A stretch of 37,979 bases of DNA from Bdellovibrionaceae bacterium UBA6776 (GCA_002453155.1 DKGG01000064.1:1-37979), one strand, 5' to 3'; shown: positions 7,388-16,547, counted from the stretch's first letter. Translations and numbers: made by a program. Notes: a model not told the origin generated them from the sequence alone.

Positions 7388-9013
7388 ATGGAGCGATTTC
7401 GAAAACGTTTTAAAACCATACAATGGTCGGGCCTTTGGCTTGTATGTGCATCTTTGTTTGTCGGATCTGGACTGGATCGCTTTTGGACCGACTCTGAAAT
7501 GTGGGCGGTCACAACTTCCAAATTCTACTTCTCGGAGGGGAAGGCTTACTTTCTTGGAATAAAACCCTTCTTCCATGGCCTTCTTTGGTTGAACTACCAA
7601 TTGAGTTTATTGTTTGGCGTTTATCCGATGGACCTCGGGAGATTTGTGTGGGGATTCTTGGCTTTGTCGGTCATGCTTCTTCTGAATGAAATCTTGAAGG
7701 CGAAAAGGTTTTTGTTTGCGGATCGATTTTTGTTTCAAATGCTCTTGTTTGGCACGTCCTTTTGGATGTACCGAGCAACCGAAATTCGTTCAGATTTAGT
7801 CGGAACCTTCCTTTTTTGCGTGGCATTTTACGTTTTCGTCATGCGGGACAGGTCCACAAAGTTTCAAATTTTTGGAATTGCGACTTGTGTTTTGGTTGGT
7901 CTTTTATTTACTGCAAAGTCAATATTGGTATTTTTCCCAATTTTATTTATTGGCAGATTTCATTTTAATGTTGTGAAAAAGATCTGGCCTCTTCTTTTTC
8001 TTTCGTTTGTATTGTTCGGTGTGATTTTTCAACAGACGCTTATTGAATCATTTACATTTTTTATCCATCAAATTCACTCGTCATCTTCTATTGAATATTT
8101 CTCGATTCTTCGATGGAGACATGTTTTACGTTTGGTTCGGGAGAACCCTCAAGTCATCATTTTGATCTTGGCGCTTTTAAGCCATCTATTGCTCAATCAG
8201 TTCTGGAATAAGGATTTTTCGAATCGAAAATATTTTTATGGGGCAATTTATTATTTTTTGATTCTCTGGCTGTATCCTGATCCCTTGCCATTTTTTATTT
8301 CTGCATATCTCCCGCTTTTCTACCTTTTTTCTTTCCTCGCTATGAGGGATTGGATTTGGCAGACTCCATACCTGGTCAAGATGGCAATTTCTGTGATTTT
8401 GTTTTTCAATTGTTTAAATCTCTTTGTTAAAGCTTCAAAACATTCCAATGAAATTCAACGGACTGTGACCAACTGGGCTCTTCAAGAGTTCAGAGGTCGA
8501 TCAGACATTGTGATTTATGATCCTACGGGATTTTACGCTCCTAAGAACGGAGAACACTGGTTTATAGGACCCTCCATGTCGAATGAATATTACGAGAACA
8601 TTCTGCAATTGGTCTCAGATCAAATGCCTGAAGTGATTTTTTATACCCAGAAGTTGATTTTTCTAGAGCCTAAGATCACAGCCTTGTTGCGGGAGAGATA
8701 TTTTAGGTGGGCGCCGTCCGTCTATCTTTTAACACGTCAAGTGAAAGATCTTTCCTTCAAAAGTTGTGCTGAACTTCAAAAGGATTTGAATGAAAAATTG
8801 TTTAAAGGAAGGTTCTCTGAACAAAATGAATTTTCATTTTTTGTCCAACTGGAGGGCGAGGATTTCGGGTATGGATCTGTGAATCAGTTTTCCGAAATTT
8901 GCAAACTGATTCAGAAAGATGAAATCCAAAAGCTGTACGTTTTTGCAACCAAACCACCTTCTCGACCGGTGGAAAACTTTGTGGAGCTTTTTCGCTATGA
9001 CCCGTACTTTTAA
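7388..9013 (+). CDS. Multi-spanning membrane protein, GT-C glycosyltransferase-like
   Basis: 541 residues with about ten hydrophobic segments spread over residues 13-370, then a soluble C-terminal region of about 170 residues. The first loop after TM1 contains the acidic pair D-S-E (residues 35-37), followed by aromatic residues and GIKPFFHGLLW. This resembles the loop of GT-C (ArnT/PMT-type) glycosyltransferases, which use polyprenyl-phosphate sugars on the outer face of the inner membrane. The assignment rests on topology and this motif only. ATG 7388 has only a weak purine stretch upstream. The next gene begins inside its 3' end, so the two are likely co-translated. Confidence 0.5.
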   Translation: MERFRKRFKTIQWSGLWLVCASLFVGSGLDRFWTDSEMWAVTTSKFYFSEGKAYFLGIKPFFHGLLWLNYQLSLLFGVYPMDLGRFVWGFLALSVMLLLNEILKAKRFLFADRFLFQMLLFGTSFWMYRATEIRSDLVGTFLFCVAFYVFVMRDRSTKFQIFGIATCVLVGLLFTAKSILVFFPILFIGRFHFNVVKKIWPLLFLSFVLFGVIFQQTLIESFTFFIHQIHSSSSIEYFSILRWRHVLRLVRENPQVIILILALLSHLLLNQFWNKDFSNRKYFYGAIYYFLILWLYPDPLPFFISAYLPLFYLFSFLAMRDWIWQTPYLVKMAISVILFFNCLNLFVKASKHSNEIQRTVTNWALQEFRGRSDIVIYDPTGFYAPKNGEHWFIGPSMSNEYYENILQLVSDQMPEVIFYTQKLIFLEPKITALLRERYFRWAPSVYLLTRQVKDLSFKSCAELQKDLNEKLFKGRFSEQNEFSFFVQLEGEDFGYGSVNQFSEICKLIQKDEIQKLYVFATKPPSRPVENFVELFRYDPYF

Positions 9014-9521
9014 TCTTCGACCTTTCGAAAATGCAAATGGCGTTTCAATTCTCGTCGGAATGGAAATCGATGATGGTGCGATCCATTTTAAATTCGAAAT
9101 CTTAAGCAAAACACAAATCACTTTTGAAACGTTAAAGTCAGAGCTTTCTCGAGAGAGAAAGGATGAACTTTGGAAATCGAACTGTTTTGAATTGTTTTTC
9201 AGCTTTGGACAAGCCTCCTATTTCGAAATGAATCTATCTCCTTCTGGAGATTGGCAGTTTTATGAATTTGAGACCTATCGCCAAAGGGCGGCACTTCCTA
9301 ATGAGTTTCAAATCTTTCAGCTTCAGTCTCAAAAATCTAAGGATGGGTATGAAATTTCAGGAACCATCGAATCTCAAACTCTGAATTTAACTGAAATTCA
9401 GAGCCTCCATCCCTGCGTGATACTAAATCTGAACGGAAAGAATTCGTTCTGGGCTCCCCAGCACAACCTTGGGTCTCCGGATTTTCATTGCAGGTCCACT
9501 TGGTCCAACTGGAAAGATTAG
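8997..9521 (+). CDS. DOMON-like domain protein
   Basis: 174-residue protein resembling the small DOMON-like family found beside varied enzymes in bacteria. The family signature runs ELWKSNCFELFF, then YFEMNLSPSGDWQFYEF, then near the end FWAPQHNLGSPDFH. DOMON folds are beta-sandwiches that bind haem or sugars, but the role of this subfamily is unknown. ATG 8997 is chosen because the similarity starts soon after it and GTGGAG lies about 10 bases upstream; the open frame extends back to 8919 inside the previous gene without support. It overlaps the previous gene by 17 bp. Its TAG interlocks with the stop of the convergent VanY gene in the four bases TTAG. Confidence 0.65.
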   Translation: MTRTFNLRPFENANGVSILVGMEIDDGAIHFKFEILSKTQITFETLKSELSRERKDELWKSNCFELFFSFGQASYFEMNLSPSGDWQFYEFETYRQRAALPNEFQIFQLQSQKSKDGYEISGTIESQTLNLTEIQSLHPCVILNLNGKNSFWAPQHNLGSPDFHCRSTWSNWKD

Positions 9522-10492
9522 GACTCGACTTTGATGTGCCAGGGCTCAAATCGAACACCCAGAACATTGCTTTTGGTGTAGCGAATTTTGATATAGCCCA
9601 AATCTAAAAGTTTTTTGTATTCATCAGTATGAGCCAAATCATTGGTGAAATTTCTCAGACCGAATCCCTTTTTGCCCACGTCAAAGTCATTTTGTCCGTG
9701 AAAGGAATATCCAGGAGGAGCCAAGGAGCGCGAGGCCTTAGACATATTTCCTTTGGTGTCGATGGCTTTTTCTAAGAACAAATGGAATTGTTTTGCAAGA
9801 GCTCGCACACCAGAAGTCAAAGTGATGGATTCGCCCACATTCTTCGAAATTTTGTTGTAGATTTCTAAAGAATCTCCACGGCGTAAGAAGTGTCCAGTGT
9901 AAGGCACTTTCTCCAGTTCTCTTTTCTTCAAACTGTCTGTGAAACTGATAAAGACTTTGTCGCCAAGAAACCCATATTTTTTCGCATCGAAATAGAAAAG
10001 TTCTTCCAAGAAGGCCTTTTCTTTTGAAGAGACCCCGCCAATTTCAGGAATTCTTTCTGAGAGAAGAAAGAATTCATCCATTCCAATCACGTTGAAATTT
10101 CCGTAACCCACATGGCGTTGAACCAAGCGAAACTTCACGGCCATTGCTTGAACCAAGGCATATTTTTCGCCATGAAAAAAGATGTCATCGGGAAAGTCCT
10201 GGGAAAAATAAAGACTCTTGGCCTGAGCGTCTTTCAACAGTTCGTCACTGAGTTCTTGGACACTCAATTCTTCATGGGAATGAACCTCTCCCATATCTTC
10301 TGCGCCGGCGGTATCGTGTGGAGTTTGAGATTCACTTTCTTTGGGCTTTTTTGAAGGATCAAAAAGTGAGAGAGGATTGCAGTCGGAGCAAACGTCGTAA
10401 TGTCTTAAGACTGAGCAGCCCGTCAAATAGATGGGTGCGTAAAGACTGAGGGATTTTAAAAATTTTCGACGATCCACAACCCCCATTATCAT
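9518..10492 (-). CDS. VanY-type D-Ala-D-Ala carboxypeptidase (M15B), Tat lipoprotein
   Basis: 324-residue exported metallopeptidase. The N-terminus has RRKFLK followed by a hydrophobic stretch and LTGC, a twin-arginine signal combined with a lipobox (Cys26), so export folded and lipid anchoring are predicted. A low-complexity acidic linker follows. The catalytic part at the C-terminus has TSGVRALAKQ, PPGYSFHGQNDFDVG (zinc-binding His and Asp) and RFEPWHIKV (catalytic Glu and zinc His), as in the VanY/LdcB family that trims peptidoglycan stem peptides. The spacing between the first His and the second Asp is one residue shorter than in the usual SxHxxGxAxD motif. Start may be ATG 10492 or ATG 10486; neither has a strong ribosome site. 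Confidence 0.75.
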   Translation of the reverse strand: MIMGVVDRRKFLKSLSLYAPIYLTGCSVLRHYDVCSDCNPLSLFDPSKKPKESESQTPHDTAGAEDMGEVHSHEELSVQELSDELLKDAQAKSLYFSQDFPDDIFFHGEKYALVQAMAVKFRLVQRHVGYGNFNVIGMDEFFLLSERIPEIGGVSSKEKAFLEELFYFDAKKYGFLGDKVFISFTDSLKKRELEKVPYTGHFLRRGDSLEIYNKISKNVGESITLTSGVRALAKQFHLFLEKAIDTKGNMSKASRSLAPPGYSFHGQNDFDVGKKGFGLRNFTNDLAHTDEYKKLLDLGYIKIRYTKSNVLGVRFEPWHIKVES

Positions 10493-10583
10493 ATATTTCT
10501 GGGTTTGCGATCAAATTTTTCCTTTTACTTGCCTCATCTTAGGGGCCATGGTCTATAGGACGGACTTTGGCAGGGGAGGCACA

Positions 10584-10955
10584 GTGACTACAGCAATGGA
10601 TCTAGCACTTTTTAAAGAAAAGATCTTTGATTTTGAAGCTTCAAAGGAGTGGTCTTACAAAGGTCAACGCCCTGCAATCATTGATTTTTATGCAGACTGG
10701 TGTGGGCCGTGCCATATGCTTGCTCCAATTCTGGAACAAGTTGCGGAAACCTACCAAGGTCTTGTGGACGTGTATAAGATCGACACAGATGCAAATCCTG
10801 AATTGTCTGCACTTTTTGAAGTTCGAGGCATTCCAACTCTCGTCTTTGTTCCCATGGACGAATCTCCAGCCATCAGTTCAGGTGTTTTGCCGCCGGAAGC
10901 ATTCGAGAAGGCGATTTCAGATCTTTTTGGGATCTCAAAACCTGAATCCAATTAG
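10584..10955 (+). CDS. trxA: Thioredoxin
   Basis: 123-residue thioredoxin-fold protein. FYADWCGPCHM holds the redox pair Cys40 and Cys43, and GIPTLVF holds the conserved cis-Pro. Length is slightly above the 105-110 residues of classical thioredoxin because of a longer N-terminus. No signal peptide is seen, so it should work in the cytoplasm. GTG 10584 is preferred because GGGGAGG (10573-10579) lies 4 bases upstream; ATG 10548 would add 12 residues and ATG 10596 is 16 bases from that site. It is divergent from the VanY gene. Its TAG interlocks with the stop of the convergent hybrid kinase. The symbol is a family-level guess; other copies may exist in the genome. Confidence 0.85.
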   Translation: MTTAMDLALFKEKIFDFEASKEWSYKGQRPAIIDFYADWCGPCHMLAPILEQVAETYQGLVDVYKIDTDANPELSALFEVRGIPTLVFVPMDESPAISSGVLPPEAFEKAISDLFGISKPESN

Positions 10956-12976
10956 TGCTGAAGATATTCGCTAATCACTCGTGTGAAGGTCTGCTTCTGA
11001 ATAGGTTTGGTAATAACATCTGTAAAACCCATTTTAAGGCAATCTTGCTTTTCTTCGACCATGGCGTGAGCGGTTTGTGCGATGACGGGTACGGAGATGC
11101 CCATTTTTTTCATTTCAATCATGGCATCGATCCCACTCATCTTTGGCATTTGCAAATCTAGAAGTATCAGGTCGAACTTCATCTTTCGCACCTTCTCAAG
11201 AGCCGCAAATCCGTCTTCCGCAAATTCAATTTTACATCCGAGCGGTTGCAGAAAAACCCCAGTGAGGTTTCGAAGCTCCTCGCTGTCATCCACAACAAGG
11301 ATGGTTGCATCGGAAAATTCTTCAGAAGGAGATTCCAGCCATTCCAGATCATTGAGTGCATTGGAAATGGGGGAATCGGAAAGTCCTCTTTCATACTTAA
11401 TTCGAGCCTGAAAGTGAGACCCCTTGTCGAGCTTCGAGTCAATCAGCTCGAGTTTTCCTCCAAGCAGATGTGAAAGTTCAGAAGCCAGAGGCAACCCAAG
11501 ACCTGTGCCTCCGTGGTTTCGAACATACTGATTTTTACTTTGACGAAATTTTTTAAAGATTTCTTTTCGATCAGATCCACAAATGCCGATTCCCGTATCA
11601 ATCACATCAAAAACAAGTTCGTCACCCTCCTTCGAGGCAAAAAGGCGAACTTCACCTTCATTTGTGAATTTGATGCCATTGCTCAAAAGATTGATGATGA
11701 TCTGCTTAAGTCGCAAAGGATCCGTGTGGATAAAATCTGGAAGATTGGAGCTTAAATTGAAAACCAATCGAATTCCCTTTTCCAAACATTTGTAACGAAA
11801 AAGTCTCTGAAGGTCTTCAAGCAAAATATAGAGAGAAAAATCAAGAGGTTCGATTTTTAACTGCCCGGATTCGATTTTAGTAATGTCCAGAATATCATCA
11901 ATCACTTCCGCCAGCGAAGCCCCAGCTTTTTGAATGACACTGATGTATTCGGATCTCTCACTCTCAGAGAGATCGGATTTAGAGAGCAAATCTGTATATC
12001 CCAGAATAGAAGCAAGTGGGGTTCGAATTTCATGACTCATATTTGCGAGAAAAAGACTTTTCACCTTATTCAGATCCTCGGCCTCTTTTCTTTTGCTGAT
12101 GTGATCGACCAATTCTTCAACCATTTGATTGATGGCTGTAGCGATTTGACCCAATTCATTTTCTTGATCGATCAAGATTCTCTCTTTCAGATCACCATGA
12201 CCAATTTTAGAAGTCGAAACTTCGATTTTCTTAAAATTCCGCTTCAATTCTCGAGTGAAGCGAATGACAAAAATTGAAAATAGCGATCCAAGAAGAAGTA
12301 CGCTCATTAAGACGGATGTAAATATAAGCCCTTCCATATTTCTGGCACCCAAGGAAAGGGACTCTGAAAAATCATTTTCCAGGCTGGACAGGCGGCCATC
12401 CAAGACCTCTAATTTCGCTTGAGCAAGTTGAATGTCTGCTTCCTGGTCGTTTTGACTTAAGAATTTTTCGTGGAGGTTTTGGCCAACGCGCCAAAGTTCA
12501 GCGATGTTTTTGTCTGCAGTGGCCCAAATTTCAATGGGCTTTTTGATGGGCTCAAAGTTTTTAAAATTATACAAAATGTAGAACATGCCAGGAACATCCT
12601 CGGGATGGTTCCCAATTTTAGTCAGGCCCGAATAAAAAATTTCATAGTTTGGATGATTGGACTCAATCTCCTTTCGCGCTTCTTGAACCCCTTTAATTTT
12701 TTCCAAACTTTTTTGAAAAGCATAAAAATGAATGGGGTCTTTGGATATCATGTAGGAATGAATTTGATTCATTGCGGATTTTTGCGCTCGAGACCATTTT
12801 CCCTCAGCAGCAACAAGCGCTCTTACTGAGGATAAAGTTTGAATGGAAGTGTAAAGAACAACGGACTCAATAAATATAATGGAGAGGAGACCGCCAAAGA
12901 GAAAATAAATCTTTTTAGAAATGGAAATGTCTTTCCATTTTCTTTGAGAAGATCTCTCGTTGAGAAGAACATCCAT
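10952..12976 (-). CDS. Hybrid sensor histidine kinase with C-terminal receiver
   Basis: 674 residues. TM1 lies at about 22-42 and TM2 at about 216-238; they enclose a helical periplasmic sensor region of about 170 residues. A HAMP domain follows (about 239-293), then HisKA with FLANMSHEIRTPL (phospho-acceptor His315), HATPase with NLLSNGIKF, DTGIGI and GGTGLGL, and a receiver with LVVDDSEE and LLDLQMPKMSG (Asp607). It should autophosphorylate and pass phosphate to its own receiver. The ligand is unknown. ATG 12976 is chosen because GAGG lies 8 bases upstream; the frame extends to GTG 13003. It lies downstream of a second hybrid kinase in the same direction, across a 210-bp gap, so it may have its own promoter. 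Confidence 0.9.
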   Translation of the reverse strand: MDVLLNERSSQRKWKDISISKKIYFLFGGLLSIIFIESVVLYTSIQTLSSVRALVAAEGKWSRAQKSAMNQIHSYMISKDPIHFYAFQKSLEKIKGVQEARKEIESNHPNYEIFYSGLTKIGNHPEDVPGMFYILYNFKNFEPIKKPIEIWATADKNIAELWRVGQNLHEKFLSQNDQEADIQLAQAKLEVLDGRLSSLENDFSESLSLGARNMEGLIFTSVLMSVLLLGSLFSIFVIRFTRELKRNFKKIEVSTSKIGHGDLKERILIDQENELGQIATAINQMVEELVDHISKRKEAEDLNKVKSLFLANMSHEIRTPLASILGYTDLLSKSDLSESERSEYISVIQKAGASLAEVIDDILDITKIESGQLKIEPLDFSLYILLEDLQRLFRYKCLEKGIRLVFNLSSNLPDFIHTDPLRLKQIIINLLSNGIKFTNEGEVRLFASKEGDELVFDVIDTGIGICGSDRKEIFKKFRQSKNQYVRNHGGTGLGLPLASELSHLLGGKLELIDSKLDKGSHFQARIKYERGLSDSPISNALNDLEWLESPSEEFSDATILVVDDSEELRNLTGVFLQPLGCKIEFAEDGFAALEKVRKMKFDLILLDLQMPKMSGIDAMIEMKKMGISVPVIAQTAHAMVEEKQDCLKMGFTDVITKPIQKQTFTRVISEYLQH

Positions 12977-13186
12977 ATTCCTTACCTCAGCAATCGGTTT
13001 CACATCCTGTACCCTAAAACTAACAAGAGTTTTTTTGAATCTCTAGAGGTTTTAACCAATTGCGTGTCTTGTCTATTAAAATTATTTAGCTGATGGGTGT
13101 AGTTTGCGATTGCGGTATTGTCACCACTTAAAAAATAAAAAATGAATCTTAAGACAGTTCGAAACAAGAATTCTTAATAAGTTTTC

Positions 13187-14680
13187 TTAAGATGCTTTTT
13201 TAACCTGGGAGATGTTTAAAATTTGGGAAAGGTCTTCGGTTGTAAATGGTTTTGTCAAATGACCATCGAAACCATTATCTAATGCTAATTTTTTAAGTTC
13301 AGAATTTTCCATTTGGCCAGAGACTAAGATCAATTTTGGAGTGGGCTTGGCTCCCGTCAACATAGAGATCAATTCGGTCCCTTTTTGATGACTTAAATTA
13401 TAGTCCACGAAAACAAAGTCAAAGGGGTGATTTTCCAGTTCAAAGACCGCAGACTTCAAATCTCGAGCTTGGGTGCTAGCCACTCCAAAGCGTTTTAATT
13501 TTTTATCTAAGAGCTTTCGAAAAAGGCCTTCGTCATCAAGGACCAGTGCGGTCGGTGCGCCCTCTTGTGATTTTGCAATTCGAGAACTTTTGACCAATGG
13601 AAACTTTAGATTAAAAGCGGTTCCGTATCCGTCTTCACTTTTAAATGAAAGGTCGCCCCCATGGGCTTTCATAAACTGGTAGCTCATGTAAAGGCCAAGC
13701 CCGGTTCCTTCTCCAACAGCCTTGGTTGTAAAGAATGGGGTAAATAATTTTTCTTGAACATCCATTGGAATTGCGGGTCCATTGTTCCACACGGAAAGTT
13801 CAATGTTTGGACCTTTTTTTGAGATTTTCACTTTGAGTTCTGGATTTTTCACATCCTCCAAAGCATTGCAGGCATTTGAAATTATATTCGTAAGAATCTG
13901 ATCCACTTGAGAAGGGTTGCAATTCACCACACCATCGATCAATTCAATGGAGGGTTTAATTCCATGAGCTTTAAAAACCCGCTCAAAAAAGAGAGTGACA
14001 TCTTCCACAATTTTTCGAAGAGGCATCTCTGATCTTTTTTGTGGCTCGTTTCGTACTTTCGAAAGCATCCCGCTGACAATCTTTGCCATTCGGTTGCATG
14101 CGCGATCAATAGGATCCAGATTTGAAAGAAGGCTCTCTTGGGTAAATCGGTTGTCCTCCACCTGGAAACGCATTTCTTCGAGGAATCCGGCCATAATAGC
14201 AAGGGGGTTGTTCAGTTCATGAGCCATGCCCGCAGTTAGGCGCCCCAGGTCGGCAAGCTTTGAAATGCGGGCGCTTTCTAAAAGAAGTTTGTTTCGTTCC
14301 TCTTGCTGCTTTCGTTCTTCAGAGAGATCAATGAGATTTAAGAAAAGATAGCTCTTTCCATCGATTGCGAGGGACTGCGCGTGCACACTGACGGGGCATT
14401 TTCGACCGGACTTTCTTCGGATGGAAGACTCCCGTTCAAAAATTTTTGTTGGGCCGGAGGACACGATTTCTGCGATGGCTTCAATTTGTGTTTGAGAACT
14501 TTCATCGAAGATTTTGTTCACGGAGAGCTTTCCAAAATCACTGGGGCTATAGCCGCTCAGTTCAGAGGCGGCGTCATTTGATGCCAAAAGTTTAAGAGAT
14601 GGAACCTCAAAAACCAGCAAGGGTGTTGAAACCAGAGACATGAGGGTTTCAAGTGGGAATTTTTGAGATTTAAAGAGCAT
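13187..14680 (-). CDS. PAS-type cytoplasmic hybrid histidine kinase with receiver
   Basis: 497 residues and no transmembrane segment. A PAS domain occupies about residues 12-120 (LLVFEVPSLKLLASNDAA, then LNLIDLSEERKQ). HisKA follows with LTAGMAHELNNPL (His154), HATPase with NIISNACNAL, NNGPAIP and GTGLGL, and a receiver with LVLDDEG and FVDYNLS (Asp426). The G1 box has Asn in place of Asp, a variant I know from other bacterial kinases, so activity is not excluded. The MAHELNNPL type is common in NtrB-like kinases. It is divergent from a receiver protein gene at 14825, a plausible partner. Confidence 0.9.
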   Translation of the reverse strand: MLFKSQKFPLETLMSLVSTPLLVFEVPSLKLLASNDAASELSGYSPSDFGKLSVNKIFDESSQTQIEAIAEIVSSGPTKIFERESSIRRKSGRKCPVSVHAQSLAIDGKSYLFLNLIDLSEERKQQEERNKLLLESARISKLADLGRLTAGMAHELNNPLAIMAGFLEEMRFQVEDNRFTQESLLSNLDPIDRACNRMAKIVSGMLSKVRNEPQKRSEMPLRKIVEDVTLFFERVFKAHGIKPSIELIDGVVNCNPSQVDQILTNIISNACNALEDVKNPELKVKISKKGPNIELSVWNNGPAIPMDVQEKLFTPFFTTKAVGEGTGLGLYMSYQFMKAHGGDLSFKSEDGYGTAFNLKFPLVKSSRIAKSQEGAPTALVLDDEGLFRKLLDKKLKRFGVASTQARDLKSAVFELENHPFDFVFVDYNLSHQKGTELISMLTGAKPTPKLILVSGQMENSELKKLALDNGFDGHLTKPFTTEDLSQILNISQVKKAS

Positions 14681-14706
14681 ATGAATTTATCGGTCAATTT
14701 CTCTCG

Positions 14707-14735
14707 TTGAAAAAGCATTCCGGACTAAATATTTT
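14707..14735 (+). promoter_or_regulatory. Candidate sigma-70 promoter for the receiver gene
   Basis: TTGAAA (14707-14712) and TATTTT (14730-14735) are separated by 17 bp and precede the receiver gene by about 90 bp. Five of six and four of six bases match the sigma-70 consensus. A tandem TTAGGCC repeat lies downstream at 14769-14782. Confidence 0.4.
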
Positions 14736-14824
14736 TTATTTTTTGTTTCACTTTGAGAAACTTCAAATTTAGGCCTTAGGCCAGGAGAAATCGTGCCGAT
14801 AAGAAGGATGGTGAGGAGGTACGT

Positions 14825-15451
14825 ATGCGAGGTTTGACAGACCCCTTGGTTCTGATTGTAGATGATGAACCAGATCTTTTAAAAATTTATGAGAATCACT
14901 TAAAAGGCTTAAAAATAAAAGTTGTTTCATTTGGAGACCCTATCGAGGCTTTGGAGTATTTGAAGTCCAGCGAGGAAGCTCCGGATCTTTTGATCTCTGA
15001 CTTTATGATGCCCAATATGAAGGGAATTGAGTTTTTAAGTGAGGCCTCGAAAATCTTTCCTGGTGTCAACGCGATTTTGCTTTCTGCTTTTTTGGACAAA
15101 GAAAAGGTCATTGAAGCTGCAAATCTGGGATTCGTATCTATCATTGAAAAACCGGTCAATCGTCAAGAGCTTCAGTTTAAGGTGGAAGGCTTTATGTTCA
15201 ACAGTCAAAGCCGAAAGCTCAAAGAGAAGACGACAAAGCTCCTGGATCGAATTGTGGAGCTCTTTGGAATCTTTCGCGTCCTTTGTATGGATGAGCTCAA
15301 TGTGAAATCAGTCTTGGAGGAATCTTTGGTCGCAGATCCAAATTCCCCGCGCCATGAGGCCGTGAGTTTGGAGTTGGAGATTGAAAGTCTTGAGGCTGAG
15401 TTGAGGGAAATTGCACAATGGGAGCAGGAGCTGCGAAAAGCGGCTTCTTAG
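14825..15451 (+). CDS. Response regulator with helical, non-DNA-binding C-terminus
   Basis: 208 residues. The receiver domain (about 7-130) has LIVDDEPD, LLISDFMMPNMKG (phospho-acceptor Asp59), LLSAF and IIEKPV. The remaining 80 residues are charged and helical, end in a run of Glu/Leu-rich heptads and contain no helix-turn-helix, GGDEF or HD-GYP motif, so output is probably by protein contact. GAGGAGG lies 6 bases before ATG 14825. It is divergent from the PAS hybrid kinase at 13187-14680, which makes that kinase the first candidate partner. Confidence 0.85.
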   Translation: MRGLTDPLVLIVDDEPDLLKIYENHLKGLKIKVVSFGDPIEALEYLKSSEEAPDLLISDFMMPNMKGIEFLSEASKIFPGVNAILLSAFLDKEKVIEAANLGFVSIIEKPVNRQELQFKVEGFMFNSQSRKLKEKTTKLLDRIVELFGIFRVLCMDELNVKSVLEESLVADPNSPRHEAVSLELEIESLEAELREIAQWEQELRKAAS

Positions 15452-15496
15452 AGCTTGTCAGATCTTGACATTTAACTCCCCTGAGGGATGATCTGC

Positions 15497-15510
15497 CTCG
15501 ATAGATCGAG
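15497..15510. promoter_or_regulatory. Perfect inverted repeat before the isoaspartyl peptidase gene
   Basis: CTCGAT and ATCGAG flank a 2-bp spacer, giving a 14-bp palindrome that ends 24 bp before the TTG start. A perfect TTGACA (15465-15470) stands upstream, but no good -10 element follows at 16-18 bp. It could be an operator; there is no regulator gene beside it. Confidence 0.25.
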
Positions 15511-15534
15511 ATTTCATCGAAAGGGAGTGCATCC

Positions 15535-16446
15535 TTGTTTAAATTGCTAATTCACGGGGGAGCCGGTGCGGTTCGCCGAGATCATTATTCCAATCAGGAA
15601 ATTTCTGAGTATAAAAAATCTTTAAAAGAAGTTCTGGATTTTGGAGTGGAGCAGCTCGCTCATGAACAAAGTGCAGAGGATGTCGTGGTCAAAGTGGTAT
15701 CTTTGCTTGAAGACAATCCCCTTTTTAATTCGGGCCGAGGAAGTGTTTTGACTTCTGATGGGCGTGTGCAAATGGATGCGGCGGTGATGTGTGGTCAGGA
15801 CGGATCTTGTGGGGCGGTGACTCTTGCGGAATCCATAAAAAATCCTGTGCAAATGGCCCAATGGGTAATGAGAAAAACTCCTCATCGCCTTTTGGGAGGT
15901 CGGGATGTGGATCTGTTGGCAAAGGCTCAGGGCTTTCAAATGGAAGATGTAGATTACTTTGTGACCGAAAAACGAAGGGAGCAGTTGGCGGCCGCCAAAG
16001 CGAAAGGTGCAATTCAATTGGATCATGACAGTGAAGATCATTCTCAAACCGTAGGCGCCGTGGCCCTTGATGTTTTTGGAAATGTTGCTGCGGCCACTTC
16101 GACCGGAGGATTAACGAACAAAATGCCTGGGCGCGTTTCAGATTCGGCCATCGTTGGAGCCGGGACCTTTGCAGACAATCAATCTTTGGCGTTTTCTGCA
16201 ACGGGCACCGGGGATGTATTTATTCAAAATATGAGCGGCTTCGATGCCCATGCACTTATGGTTTATTCAAAGAAAAGTCTTTCCGAAGCCTGTGATGAGG
16301 TTCTTGAAAAGGTCAAAGTTCGAGGAGGCCGTGGAGGAGTGATCGCTTTGAGAGCCAATGGGGAATCCTACATGGCATTCAACAGCTTGGGAATGTTTCG
16401 AGGGCAAATGGATTCCGAAATGAAATGGGAAGTCGCCATCTTCTAG
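15535..16446 (+). CDS. Isoaspartyl peptidase / L-asparaginase (Ntn-hydrolase, family T2)
   Basis: 303 residues. LIHGGAGA at the N-terminus, FNSGRGSV and QMDAAVM in the middle, and SQTVGAVALD with TSTGGLTNKMPGRV are the hallmarks of plant-type asparaginases. Thr172 in QTVGAV would become the nucleophile after self-cleavage, giving chains of about 171 and 132 residues. These enzymes remove isoaspartyl residues from damaged dipeptides and hydrolyse asparagine. No signal peptide is seen, so it is cytoplasmic. TTG 15535 has AAGGGAG (15521-15527) 7 bases upstream, a convincing site; the conserved HGGAG begins 7 residues later. Confidence 0.9.
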   Translation: MFKLLIHGGAGAVRRDHYSNQEISEYKKSLKEVLDFGVEQLAHEQSAEDVVVKVVSLLEDNPLFNSGRGSVLTSDGRVQMDAAVMCGQDGSCGAVTLAESIKNPVQMAQWVMRKTPHRLLGGRDVDLLAKAQGFQMEDVDYFVTEKRREQLAAAKAKGAIQLDHDSEDHSQTVGAVALDVFGNVAAATSTGGLTNKMPGRVSDSAIVGAGTFADNQSLAFSATGTGDVFIQNMSGFDAHALMVYSKKSLSEACDEVLEKVKVRGGRGGVIALRANGESYMAFNSLGMFRGQMDSEMKWEVAIF

Positions 16447-16547
16447 TGTCCTGGTGAGCCTGAGATGGAGAATTCTTCACAAAATCGAATCACTTCTTTC
16501 AATCTCCTTTTGGAGAGTTGACCTAGAGTCAGAGAGGAGGTGTTCAG

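Noticed and set aside
13148..13191. CTTAAGA and TCTTAAG inverted repeat after the PAS hybrid kinase as a terminator
   Set aside because: The loop exceeds 25 bases, the stem is A+T-rich and part of it lies inside the gene, so a functional terminator is not supported.
13787..13800. Loss of kinase function because the G1 box reads NNGPAIP instead of DxGxG
   Set aside because: The variant is one I know from other bacterial histidine kinases, and all other boxes are intact.
16503..16516. Hairpin TCTCC-TTTT-GGAGA before the BON gene as a riboswitch or switchable ribosome site
   Set aside because: A 5-bp stem is common by chance, and no alternative structure that sequesters the ribosome site is convincing.
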